From positions 1,424,001-1,488,000 of the forward strand of contig AP018172.1 in assembly GCA_002368175.1 (NCBI GenBank): a stretch of DNA of 64,000 nucleotides. Direction: 5' to 3'. Each line of letters begins with the position of its first letter. Positions within the stretch are counted from its first letter, which is position 1. Positions 1 to 8,006 of this stretch are shown here, piece after piece. Below the pieces are notes generated by a model that worked only from the letters and a program-made list of their open reading frames with translations, ran no database searches and was not told where the DNA came from. The position numbers were made by a program, and so were the translations under genes. Source of the stretch: Calothrix sp. NIES-2098 (lineage in GTDB: Bacteria > Cyanobacteriota > Cyanobacteriia > Cyanobacteriales > Nostocaceae).

Positions 1-88
1 CACCTTCAATGTAGATGTTACTAAAATTTCTTTCTCCAGCAGCATACCTATTCAACAACTCACTGGGATCAACCAATTTTTTACTCAT
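1..88 (-). CDS. Pentapeptide-repeat-like protein, N-terminal fragment
   Basis: The minus strand opens with ATG at 88 and reads without a stop to the left edge, giving 29 residues. The segment ELLNRYAAGERNFS followed by a phase of small and hydrophobic residues resembles the start of cyanobacterial pentapeptide-repeat proteins, where a short helix (ELLxRYxAGERxF) precedes the A(D/N)Lxx repeats. It begins only 5 nt after the stop of the methyltransferase gene on the same strand, so the two are probably co-transcribed. The repeat domain itself lies outside the window, so the family call is an inference from the leader only. Confidence 0.55.
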   Translation of the reverse strand, partial: MSKKLVDPSELLNRYAAGERNFSNIYIEG

Positions 89-93
89 ACACC

Positions 94-759
94 TCAAACA
101 TTACTTGAATTAGGTTTCAAGCCAATCAACAGCGCCAGTTCTAGCCACTTCCAATAACAATCCACATCAATAAAGCCAATCTCGCGCAACCAACCCAACT
201 GTGTTTCTACATCTAAAAGTTTATTGGATGGGTCTTCAGTTTCTAAAGTGAAACCAATTGAGTGTAAAAAATGCTTGTGTAATGCTGGTGTGGGTGAAGC
301 AACATGCTCTAAATTGCAGAAAATACCACCAGGTTCCAATATTTGAAAAATTTCCGTGTACAGAGCAAGTTTGCGATCGTGGGTAAGGTGATGGATAGCA
401 AAGCTAGAAACTACTGCGTCAAAGGAACCTAATTCTGGCAGAGGTTCATCTAAATTATGGGCAATTACCTGTACTGTTGTATCCCTAACAAAGCGAGTTT
501 TTACCGCCTCTAACATAGTTGCGGAAAAATCAACAGCGATACTTTGCGCCTGGGGACGGTCAAGTTTGAGTAGTGCTAGTAAACGACCATCACCAGTACC
601 TAAATCCAGAATGCGCTTTACAGTCTTGGGAACGTGTTCTAGTAAAACTGCTTCACCTTCAGTACGGTGGGGTATAGAATCTGCTTGAGCCAGATATTTC
701 AAAGCATGGTCAGCAGAAGTCCAGAGGTTGATTTGATTAACCAATGCACAATACTCCAA
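94..759 (-). CDS. Class I SAM-dependent methyltransferase
   Basis: A 221-residue soluble protein with the Rossmann methyltransferase signature: motif I ILDLGTGDGRLL (about residues 50-61) binds S-adenosylmethionine, an acidic VDFS follows at the end of strand 2, then DAVVSSFAIHHL and a late EPGGIF loop. This pattern fits the Methyltransf_11/25 families. The substrate cannot be told from the sequence. The closely spaced gene downstream (5 nt) looks pentapeptide-like, which gives no clear functional clue. No membrane segment or signal peptide is visible. Confidence 0.85.
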   Translation of the reverse strand: MEYCALVNQINLWTSADHALKYLAQADSIPHRTEGEAVLLEHVPKTVKRILDLGTGDGRLLALLKLDRPQAQSIAVDFSATMLEAVKTRFVRDTTVQVIAHNLDEPLPELGSFDAVVSSFAIHHLTHDRKLALYTEIFQILEPGGIFCNLEHVASPTPALHKHFLHSIGFTLETEDPSNKLLDVETQLGWLREIGFIDVDCYWKWLELALLIGLKPNSSNV

Positions 760-1179
760 GCGATCGGACTTTTTTAGCTTCGCAAGAAACGTAATTTTAG
801 AACATCACCCAACTAGGTTAAATTCTCACTCCATCCCAACCACTAACTTAAGTTCTGCGGGGAGCATCTCATAAAAAACAACATGAATACCTTCAAGAAA
901 CCTTCCTTCGCACCCCTGTTGGCGTGAACTCTGTGTCTCTCTGGTTTGAAAAATGAAATCAAACATTTGGTATGCCCCTAGTTTTATGTTTGTTTTATGC
1001 GCTAATAAAACTCAAGTATAAAAACTTAAAAATCTTCATTTATTTATCAGTCAATAAAAGTTTAATTAAATATTAAATTTAACATATATCAAATTGTTAA
1101 CAAGCCTGGATAACCTAATATTTTAGTGTTAATAAATGCTATTATCGCAAACAAAATTATTAATTAAAATACGTATATT
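760..1179. other. Intergenic region between divergent genes
   Basis: This 420-bp AT-rich spacer separates the minus-strand methyltransferase from the plus-strand beta-barrel-like gene and should hold both promoters. I see no gene, strong hairpin or repeat array in it. An in-frame TAA lies shortly before the ATG at 1180, so the downstream gene cannot be extended leftward. Confidence 0.6.
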
Positions 1180-2193
1180 ATGGTTTACTTCCTAGGAGAA
1201 TATCCTCTCATCAGCACAGATAGTAACAATTTCTCTACGGAAATTCCTTATAACGATGAATTTGTTACTGTTGAGTTTTCAGAATCAAAAGATTTAAAAG
1301 CTTTTAAGAGTGCAGAAAAACTTAATCAAGAGTCTGTAACTTCAACAATTTCCCCTCCCACGATCGTAGAGATACCGTCCTTTTCTGTAACTCAAGATCC
1401 GGGAATCACTAGCGAGCAAATCTCAAAGCCAGTGGGACAACAACCTCTACAAATAGAACCAGCATATCCAGAACAAAAGCCTTTTCAACCAAAAAGAATA
1501 CCCGCAGTCTTTAGAAAGAGACGGTCGAGTTCGATTCCATCTCCTGGTATTACTATCCAAACACCATCTGCCTATGGTAAATCTTGGGGTAGCGCTTCTG
1601 TAGGTTTGGGGCTACAATCTCGAACTCGCTTTACTGACACAGCCGATGGAGTTATCGGATTTGGTATTGGTTTCGGTGATGCTCAAAAATCAGTTGGGTT
1701 AGATGTAAGTTTAGGCATTGTTGACTTAGATAATCTCCAAGATGGTACGCTAAGTTTTAAATTACATCGCAGACTTCCAGATGATTTTGCTGTAGCTGTT
1801 GGTGTGAAGAATTTTGTAACTTTTGGTGAAACTGACGGTGGTACAAGTGCTTATGGTGTAGTGACTAAAATGTTTCGTTTACAAGATAGCGATCGCAAAT
1901 CTTTTAGTCGCCTTTACGTTTCGGCTGGTATTGGCGGCGGACAATTTCGTTCAGAATCGGACATTAGAAATAAAGTTGATTCTATCGGAGTTTTTGGAAG
2001 TGTAGCTTTACGAGTCGCGCAACCAGTAAATGCGATCGCAGAATGGACTGGACAAGATTTAACCCTAGGATTATCTATTACACCATTTAAGAATCTTCCT
2101 TTAGTAGTGACGCCAGCAGTTACTGATATTACTGGTAATGCGGGCGATGGTAGCCGCTTTATCTTTGGTATTGGTTATGGCATTTCTTTTTAA
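1180..2193 (+). CDS. Hypothetical protein with beta-barrel-like C-terminal half
   Basis: A 337-residue protein of no family I recognise. Residues 1-115 are polar and Pro/Ser/Gln-rich. From about residue 125 the chain alternates hydrophobic and polar residues with many Gly (GVIGFGIGFGD, SVGLGLQ, VSAGIGGG) and ends in Phe (GIGYGISF*), as in outer-membrane beta-barrels. Oddly no signal peptide is visible at the annotated ATG, and an in-frame stop just upstream excludes a longer start, so either export uses another route or the 5' end has been lost. It lies 17 nt upstream of a secreted CHAT protein, so the two very likely form an operon. Confidence 0.6.
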   Translation: MVYFLGEYPLISTDSNNFSTEIPYNDEFVTVEFSESKDLKAFKSAEKLNQESVTSTISPPTIVEIPSFSVTQDPGITSEQISKPVGQQPLQIEPAYPEQKPFQPKRIPAVFRKRRSSSIPSPGITIQTPSAYGKSWGSASVGLGLQSRTRFTDTADGVIGFGIGFGDAQKSVGLDVSLGIVDLDNLQDGTLSFKLHRRLPDDFAVAVGVKNFVTFGETDGGTSAYGVVTKMFRLQDSDRKSFSRLYVSAGIGGGQFRSESDIRNKVDSIGVFGSVALRVAQPVNAIAEWTGQDLTLGLSITPFKNLPLVVTPAVTDITGNAGDGSRFIFGIGYGISF

Positions 2194-2210
2194 CTTATAT
2201 CTATATCAAT

Positions 2211-3761
2211 ATGGGAAATCTATTTATGAAATTACCGCGTTCATTTTTAGCAATTGTATTATCAGTTGCTTTGGTTTTAATTTTCTTTAAATCTGTTTAT
2301 GCTCAATCAGCAAATCAATCAGATAACGGTGGTGCAGATACTCAAGAAATTGTTAATCCCTCTGATGTAACTGGCCCCGATCCTCAAGAGGGCGTCACTA
2401 ATGGCGAACCAAGTGGTACTAATGTCGAAATAGATCGTGGCGCATTTGATAAAAGTTTTGAATCAGCACCTGTTGAGCAAGCTGTTGAACAATTTGAAGA
2501 GTTACAAGCAGTAGAAATTGGTGAAAGATTTGGTACACAATTATTTGGAGAAGTTGCTTCAAGTTCAGAAATTGCCCAAACATTAAAAAACCTTTGTCAG
2601 CAAACAGGGCAAAATGCGGCTCTACTTTATGTAGCTTCTTTAAAAGATAAACTTAACCTCATTCTTATCCTTCCTAGTGGAGCTACACAAACATCTTCTA
2701 GCAATTCTAAATGTCTCAACAGTGCTTCAGACAACATTCAACCTATCCGCAAAGATATCCTAGAAGCAAAACACAGTAATGTCCAAAAAATTGCTCAAGA
2801 CTTTCGCTCGAAAATTACTAATTATAGAAATGAGAAAAATAATTATCTTGTGCCTTCTCAACAACTTTATCGGTGGATAGTTGCTCCTTTTGAAACTATT
2901 TTACAAGCTAATAAAATCAATACTTTAATATTTTCAATGGATAGCGGTTTGCGCTCTATTCCTATTGCTGCTTTACATGATGGTAAACAGTTCATTATTG
3001 AAAAATATGGTGTTGCTTTGATACCTAGCTTTAGCCTTACAGATACTCGTTATGCCCCAATCGCTAAATCTGAAGTCTTAGCAATGGGAGTCTCAGAAAG
3101 TACAGAAGACCAAATACCGCTACCCTTTGCAGGTGTAGAAATAGATACATTAACTAACAAAATTTGGGCGGGTCAATCTCAAGCATTATTAAACAAAGCA
3201 TCTACAATCGAAAATCTCAAATCTGTTAGCAGCAAACAGCGTTTTGGGATTATTCATTTAGCAACTCATGGACAATTTAATCCTGGAGAACTTACCAAGT
3301 CTTTTATTCAGCTGTGGAATGAAAAAATTCGCTTGAATCAGCTACGAACCTTATCTCAGGAATTAAAATGGAGTGCCAATCCGAAAGTCGAAATGTTAGT
3401 TTTGAGCGCCTGTACAACTGCCTTAGGTAACAACGAAGCAGAATTAGGCTTTGCTGGTTTAGCAGTCCAAGCAGGAGTAAAAACGGCGCTTGGTAGTCTC
3501 TGGTATGTCAGCGATGAAGGCTCTTTAGCCTTGATGACTAAATTTTATAATGAGTTGAAGGCTACTTCCTTAAGGTCTCTAGCACTTAGACAGGCTCAAT
3601 TAGCAATGCTAAAAGGAGAAGTTCGCATCCAAGATGGCAAGTTACGCCTATCAGAAAACAATTTCGTGCCTTTACCTCCAGATTTAGATGTGGCAGAAAA
3701 TGTTACTTTATCTCATCCCTATTTTTGGTCGGCATTTACCGTAATTGGTAACTGGAATTAG
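2211..3761 (+). CDS. Secreted CHAT-domain (caspase-like) protein
   Basis: A 516-residue protein. A hydrophobic stretch (about residues 10-30) ending in VYAQ looks like a Sec signal peptide. A polar linker follows, then a CHAT domain over roughly residues 210-510. The catalytic dyad of this caspase/separase-related peptidase family is visible: His in HLATHGQF and Cys in LVLSACTTALG, followed by the typical GFAGLAVQAGVKTALGSLW segment. CHAT proteins act as proteases in signalling or conflict systems; the substrate here is unknown. The likely alternative start is MKLPRS at 2226, five codons in. The upstream neighbour looks like a beta-barrel, hinting at an envelope-located pair. Confidence 0.85.
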   Translation: MGNLFMKLPRSFLAIVLSVALVLIFFKSVYAQSANQSDNGGADTQEIVNPSDVTGPDPQEGVTNGEPSGTNVEIDRGAFDKSFESAPVEQAVEQFEELQAVEIGERFGTQLFGEVASSSEIAQTLKNLCQQTGQNAALLYVASLKDKLNLILILPSGATQTSSSNSKCLNSASDNIQPIRKDILEAKHSNVQKIAQDFRSKITNYRNEKNNYLVPSQQLYRWIVAPFETILQANKINTLIFSMDSGLRSIPIAALHDGKQFIIEKYGVALIPSFSLTDTRYAPIAKSEVLAMGVSESTEDQIPLPFAGVEIDTLTNKIWAGQSQALLNKASTIENLKSVSSKQRFGIIHLATHGQFNPGELTKSFIQLWNEKIRLNQLRTLSQELKWSANPKVEMLVLSACTTALGNNEAELGFAGLAVQAGVKTALGSLWYVSDEGSLALMTKFYNELKATSLRSLALRQAQLAMLKGEVRIQDGKLRLSENNFVPLPPDLDVAENVTLSHPYFWSAFTVIGNWN

Positions 3762-3808
3762 CTAAATAAATAGCAATTCAAATCATGTTGGCAACACATA
3801 AATTATTT

Positions 3809-3829
3809 GTAAGGAACATTGTTCCTTAC
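3809..3829. terminator. Bidirectional hairpin between convergent genes
   Basis: A perfect 9-bp stem (GTAAGGAAC / GTTCCTTAC) with a 3-nt loop sits between the convergent CHAT and chorismate mutase genes, where a shared terminator is expected. No long T-run follows on either side, so it is hairpin-type rather than a textbook intrinsic terminator. Confidence 0.5.
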
Positions 3830-3865
3830 CTAATATGTGGCATTCTTTTCAAATATGTGTATAGT

Positions 3866-4267
3866 TTAGACTTTTGACTCTACTACTTGCGGCGATCCTG
3901 GTAACGTCTGAGGCAAACTCCAGTCAGGGCGCAGGTTAGCAGCATGACGCAAATAGGTATGATAAATTGGTGCGGAGGCTGGCAGGTAAACGTGGATTAA
4001 AAAGCGGATACAGCGCTGTAAGCTGCCTTCAACGTGCATTTGCTGCACATCCAACATTGCCACACCATCCCAAGCAGGACGTGTTCTGGCGATCGCAGCT
4101 GGAAAAATCGCATCCAAATCCCGTGTCACCGAAAACGTAACACTGATAATATCTTTTGGTTGGAGATGATTGCGTTTTTCCAATTCATCTAGTAGTTCTG
4201 TCACCGCTTCTCTAATCGCTTCAGTTGTGTTTTCTGAAACGGTTGTTGCTCCACGAATAGCCCGCAT
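3866..4267 (-). CDS. aroH: Chorismate mutase, AroH type
   Basis: Converts chorismate to prephenate for Phe/Tyr synthesis; a small trimeric cytosolic enzyme of the Bacillus AroH fold. The start is taken at the ATG at 4267 (MRAIRGATTV), which matches the family N-terminus; an upstream start at 4285 would add six residues. Compared by eye with Bacillus subtilis AroH, the Arg of IRGATT, the Arg after FPA, the Arg in RCIRFL, the Tyr in YHTYL and the LRPDWSLP tail are all retained. The positions of Cys75 and Glu78 appear to be Asp and Gln here (LDVQQMHVEGS), which is unusual for the catalytic pocket. Single gene, convergent with the CHAT gene. Confidence 0.9.
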   Translation of the reverse strand: MRAIRGATTVSENTTEAIREAVTELLDELEKRNHLQPKDIISVTFSVTRDLDAIFPAAIARTRPAWDGVAMLDVQQMHVEGSLQRCIRFLIHVYLPASAPIYHTYLRHAANLRPDWSLPQTLPGSPQVVESKV

Positions 4268-4518
4268 TTGCCACTCCACGCCCAATCCTCCTTAAATTAG
4301 CTCAACTTTCATTTCTCACTTTATAGTTTTTACCACTGTTGATTTACCTCTGACTATTGATCGAAGAAAGTCTGAAGGATAAAGGATGAAAGATAATGTG
4401 AGAATTATTACAACCCTCACCCCTATTGGTCGGAAAAAATTAAGCTTTTTTCCTCAGTTTGAGCAATTTCTGTAAAGGGATGGGTTAATTTCATACTTCA
4501 TACTTCAGCCTTCATTTG

Positions 4519-5340
4519 TTATGGTCGATATAACCACAGGGGTAAACCGCTGGTTGACATTTCAAATTCCAGCCAGTCAATACCAGCCCCAATCCCTGAT
4601 GAAACCTGACGACTTCCTGGTAAAAATCGACTTAAAAAAGGTTTAGGTTCTTCTAGGGTAAAGCATGGTGTTTTTTCAGGATCGAGTCCGGCTAGTTCTG
4701 CTGTCCAGCGGCGTGCATCTTCCTCTGTTCCCAGACGATCTACAACTCCTAACTCTAAAGCTTGCTGTCCAGTAAAAATCCGACCATCGGCAAAACTTTT
4801 AACAGTTTCTACCCCTAAAGAACGGGCTTCCGCAACTGTTTGTACAAACTGCTGATAACTAATGTCAATCAACTCTTGCAGAATGTGTTGTTCTGGTTCC
4901 GTCAGTTCTCGGTCGAATGCCAAAATATCTTTGTAGGGGCCGGATTTAATCACCTTGAAAGAAATCCCAATTTTGTCTAGCAAGCGTTCTAAGTTATTTC
5001 CTCGCAAAATTACACCAATACTGCCCGTAATTGTACCTGGGTTTGCCATGATGTGTTCGGCTCCCATGCCAATGTAGACACCGCCAGAAGCCGAAATATT
5101 ACCAAAACTGGCAACAATTTTCATTTTGTCCCGCAGGCGTTTTAGGGCGCTGTATATTTCTTGAGAATCCCCCACTGTTCCGCCAGGACTATCAATCCGT
5201 AGCAGTAATGCTGGAAATTTTTTTTCCTCTACAGTTTTTAGTGCTTCTAGCACGCGTTTGCGAGTAGCGCTGGATATTGCACCAGTAATTTCAATCCGAG
5301 CAATTTGTTTACTAAACCTGGGCTTAAAGGGCCAAACCAT
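4519..5340 (-). CDS. sppA: Signal peptide peptidase SppA-like serine protease (S49)
   Basis: A 273-residue short-form S49 peptidase that would degrade signal peptides left in the membrane or serve in a related envelope role. The nucleophile Ser is in NISASGGVYIGM, followed by ANPGTITGSIGV; the general-base Lys is in FKVIKSGPYKD. The core LLRIDSPGGTVGDSQEIY matches the family. The N-terminus (MVWPFKPRFSKQIARIEITG) has no clear transmembrane helix, unlike long-form SppA. It stands alone, with long spacers on both sides. Confidence 0.88.
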   Translation of the reverse strand: MVWPFKPRFSKQIARIEITGAISSATRKRVLEALKTVEEKKFPALLLRIDSPGGTVGDSQEIYSALKRLRDKMKIVASFGNISASGGVYIGMGAEHIMANPGTITGSIGVILRGNNLERLLDKIGISFKVIKSGPYKDILAFDRELTEPEQHILQELIDISYQQFVQTVAEARSLGVETVKSFADGRIFTGQQALELGVVDRLGTEEDARRWTAELAGLDPEKTPCFTLEEPKPFLSRFLPGSRQVSSGIGAGIDWLEFEMSTSGLPLWLYRP

Positions 5341-5858
5341 ATGCAGTCATAAAACCTCGTAATACACTCAATATAAGATCTCAAGAGGTCAGACGACCTG
5401 CTTTGCTCTACACAAAAATTGCACAGGCAGAAGGCTACGCATAATTTTAAGAAACTTTTTATATTTATCTAGATTTTGGTTTGGTAGCATCATTCCAATT
5501 TAGCCTGAAGCCACACTTAAGTAAGATTGCTGTGTATTCAAATTGTTAAAAGCACCTTTAATCGGTGCTTTGAGTCATAGTAATTCATAAGTTTCTAGCT
5601 TAGTAACCAGTAATACTACGCAAAATTTGAAATTATAAATAGAAAAATTCAACCTCGACCAGCGTCAGCTTCATAGACTAGCAAGACGTAATTATTGTTA
5701 ACCAATTTGATTGGTTTACTCAATTTAAGTAATCAAAATTCACTCATGCCAATTCCTACCTCTAAATTTAGGAATCGCAATACCCTCGTAATTTTGGAAT
5801 ATAAATTTTTTTATAGCTGAGGCAGCAAGTAAACGCCTAACCAACTGATTGACATTAC
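5341..5858. other. Long intergenic region
   Basis: About 520 bp without a convincing gene, between two minus-strand genes. It contains one perfect hairpin (listed separately) and AT-rich sequence. No tRNA or repeat array was seen. Confidence 0.5.
5549..5571. terminator. Perfect 8-bp hairpin
   Basis: AAAGCACC and GGTGCTTT form a perfect stem around a 7-nt loop (TTTAATC). The sequence is A-rich before and T-rich at the end of the stem, as in intrinsic terminators, but it is almost 300 bp downstream of the nearest stop codon (5859, minus strand). It might end an unrecognised small transcript. Confidence 0.4.
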
Positions 5859-6155
5859 TCAGGAATCAATTCGTAAAATTTGACACCGATAATAAGCGTA
5901 AACATCAAACAGCGCGCCCACAAAGCTACAGGTCAAACTAATTACAACTAAGCCGCGCAGAGGAGTACCGCTACCAAAAGTAGCGAGAAAATGTATAATT
6001 TGAGTAGCGATCGCTTCAGTGATACCTTGGAAACCGGGAATGTGACCGCTAAGAGATAGAATAAGTAAGAAGCCACCGACTAAAAACATCGGTACAACAA
6101 AGCTAAAAATAATTGTGAGCACAAGAGAACGGAGAAAGTTAGTGAAAATAGTCAT
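5859..6155 (-). CDS. Small conserved membrane protein
   Basis: A 98-residue protein with a first hydrophobic segment at about residues 10-33 (TIIFSFVVPMFLVGGFLLIL) and a second at about 65-85 (LRGLVVISLTCSFVGALFDVY), so two membrane passes are likely. I do not recognise a named family; similar short proteins are common hypotheticals in cyanobacteria. It is monocistronic as far as can be seen. Confidence 0.6.
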   Translation of the reverse strand: MTIFTNFLRSLVLTIIFSFVVPMFLVGGFLLILSLSGHIPGFQGITEAIATQIIHFLATFGSGTPLRGLVVISLTCSFVGALFDVYAYYRCQILRIDS

Positions 6156-6606
6156 TTAGACGACACTCCGTAGTAAAAGTGGACAATAGCCGAATAGCAA
6201 TATGTCATTCTCTACAATACGTGCGATCGCTCCACAGCAACGAAGATGTCAAAAATCTTAAGTTTTCATTAAAAAAATCTGCTATTGGTTGCATTAAATG
6301 CGTCTAGCAAAAGTCAGAGCTAAAATCGGCAAAACCCTTGCTAGATAAAGTATTGACTCAACAGCTTTCCTAATAAATTAATATAAACCTTAGTGGCATT
6401 AGCCTTAATTTTCTGAGATGACCTTTAAACTAAATTAATGTTTCACCCTAGGGTACAAAAGAGGCAAGGGGGCAGGGTGCAGGGTGCAGGGGGAAGAAAT
6501 GCTTAACCTTATGACTTTGGACTCTGCACTGTTCACTCTGGACTCTTGACTATTGCCCATCGACTTTCGCTATTCTTAAGGCAGTTACCGAGTTAGCTAC
6601 AAAACA
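6156..6606. other. Intergenic region with dispersed repeats
   Basis: A 450-bp spacer between divergent genes. The part from 6455 to 6560 is repetitive (see next entry). The remainder is AT-rich with no gene seen, and should hold promoters of both flanking genes. Confidence 0.5.
6461..6556. repeat. Dispersed short repeats (G-rich and GGACTCTTGACT types)
   Basis: A run of GGGGGCAGGGTGCAGGG followed by GACTTTGGACTCTGCAC and GGACTCTTGACTATTG. The same modules recur at 9420, 19293, 33940, 39160, 40980, 49600, 53210 and 54165 in this window, as expected for the short repeat families of Nostocales. Confidence 0.75.
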
Positions 6607-7404
6607 TTGAGTGAGACTACATCCAAATCCAGTTTAGGAGCGTGGAGTCAGCGGTTGCTGGCGGCGATTTTCCTGGGTGGACAAGTACTAGTTCACCTGC
6701 TGAAAGTCAAAATTCATTGGCGAAATACCAAAGAGCAAATGGCAGCAGTTGGGCCAGATTCTCTTTTTATTGCCCTAGTGACGGCTGTTTTTGTCGGCGC
6801 AGTATTTACCATTCAGGTAGCGCGAGAATTTATTAACTTTGGAGCAGGAAATCTCGTCGGCGGGGTGCTGGCGGTAGCCTTAACAAGAGAACTCTCGCCC
6901 GTATTGACAGCAGTGATTTTGGCAGGACGAGTTGGTTCGGCTTTTGCGGCTGAAATTGGTACTATGCGGGTGACAGAGCAAATTGATGCGCTGTTGATGT
7001 TAAAAACTGATCCAATTGATTACCTAGTTATTCCCCGTGTCTTGGCTTGCTGTTTAATGCTGCCAATTTTAACTCTTTTATCTTTGGTGACAGGGATGCT
7101 GGGAGGATTGGTCATTGCATCGAACTTATACAGCATCTCTGATACTACATTTCTCGACTCAGCCCGTAACCTATTGGGGATCTGGGATATTTGTAGCGCC
7201 TTAATTAAGGCGTTTTGCTTTGGGATTTTAATTGCCGTCATTGGTTGTAGTTGGGGACTGACGACAACAGGAGGAGCCAAAGGAGTAGGACAATCAACCA
7301 CAACTGCTGTAGTCACAGCCTTGCTGATTATATTTGTGAGTAACTTCTTCCTTTCTTGGTTAATGTTTCAGGGTACTGGCAGTGCATTGCTTAAAGGTAT
7401 CTAG
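6607..7404 (+). CDS. mlaE: MlaE/YrbE-family lipid ABC transporter permease
   Basis: A 265-residue integral membrane permease of the MlaE (DUF140) family, the membrane part of importers that move phospholipids or other lipids between envelope membranes together with an MlaF ATPase and an MCE protein. Several hydrophobic helices are visible (residues 50-70, 90-115, 145-175, 195-220, 230-255), with the family segments ELSPVLTAVILAGRVGSAFAAE and MRVTEQIDAL. The start codon is TTG at 6607, since no ATG is available before the conserved part. The MlaF and MCE partners are not in the neighbourhood. Its end overlaps the next gene. Confidence 0.9.
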   Translation: MSETTSKSSLGAWSQRLLAAIFLGGQVLVHLLKVKIHWRNTKEQMAAVGPDSLFIALVTAVFVGAVFTIQVAREFINFGAGNLVGGVLAVALTRELSPVLTAVILAGRVGSAFAAEIGTMRVTEQIDALLMLKTDPIDYLVIPRVLACCLMLPILTLLSLVTGMLGGLVIASNLYSISDTTFLDSARNLLGIWDICSALIKAFCFGILIAVIGCSWGLTTTGGAKGVGQSTTTAVVTALLIIFVSNFFLSWLMFQGTGSALLKGI

Positions 7405-7885
7405 TCTCAAAGCTAATATCAATCTTGATGGCGCACCTCCTCACCCTCAAAATCCTAAAATAAGAAATGTGTCTATTAGCAAAGCAGGATTTGAGACTGT
7501 GACTAGTTCCTTTGTGCCTAACTCCACATCTACTGTGGAACTCAAACCTAGCTACAATATCCCTGTAGTTTTGGTAATTGCCTCTATTCCACTGCTGTTA
7601 GTTCAACCTCTGGTAGGAGGCGTTATCGGATTATTTGGGTTGTTTCTCATGTTTCAGGCAGTTACATTGCGGTTACAGTTTACTGCTACTGACCTAGATA
7701 TTTACAGAGGCGAAAAACTAATTCGGCGCTTTCCTTATCAGGAATGGCAAAATTGGCGGATCTTTTGGGATGGAATTCCTATACTGTTTTATTTTAAAGA
7801 AATCAAAAGCATTCATTTTTTGCCGATTTTATTTGATCCCAACACCCTGAAAGCCTGTCTGGAACAACGTTGTCCGCGTATTTAG
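7382..7885 (+). CDS. DUF3119 family protein
   Basis: A 167-residue protein with two adjacent hydrophobic segments around residues 58-100 (PVVLVIASIPLLLVQPLVGG and VIGLFGLFLMFQAVTL) and a conserved tail (RGEKLIRRFPYQEWQNWRIF, FYFKEIKSIHFLPILFD) that matches the cyanobacterial DUF3119 family. Function unknown. The GTG at 7382 overlaps the permease end by 23 nt; an in-frame GTG at 7469 is an alternative. Overlap and order suggest co-expression with the lipid permease. Confidence 0.8.
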   Translation: MHCLKVSSLKANINLDGAPPHPQNPKIRNVSISKAGFETVTSSFVPNSTSTVELKPSYNIPVVLVIASIPLLLVQPLVGGVIGLFGLFLMFQAVTLRLQFTATDLDIYRGEKLIRRFPYQEWQNWRIFWDGIPILFYFKEIKSIHFLPILFDPNTLKACLEQRCPRI

Positions 7886-8006
7886 CATTGATTGCCACAA
7901 ATGTAGACGAAAGGATTCAGCACAAACTACTCAGGACTTTTAGTGCGGGTCAATTGTATATTTCTGAAAGCTATTTATTCGCGTCATAGGAATTACACTA
8001 TTGTTT

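Noticed and set aside
5386..5399. AGGTC-AGAC-GACCT hairpin
   Set aside because: Only 5 bp and no context; expected by chance in this length.
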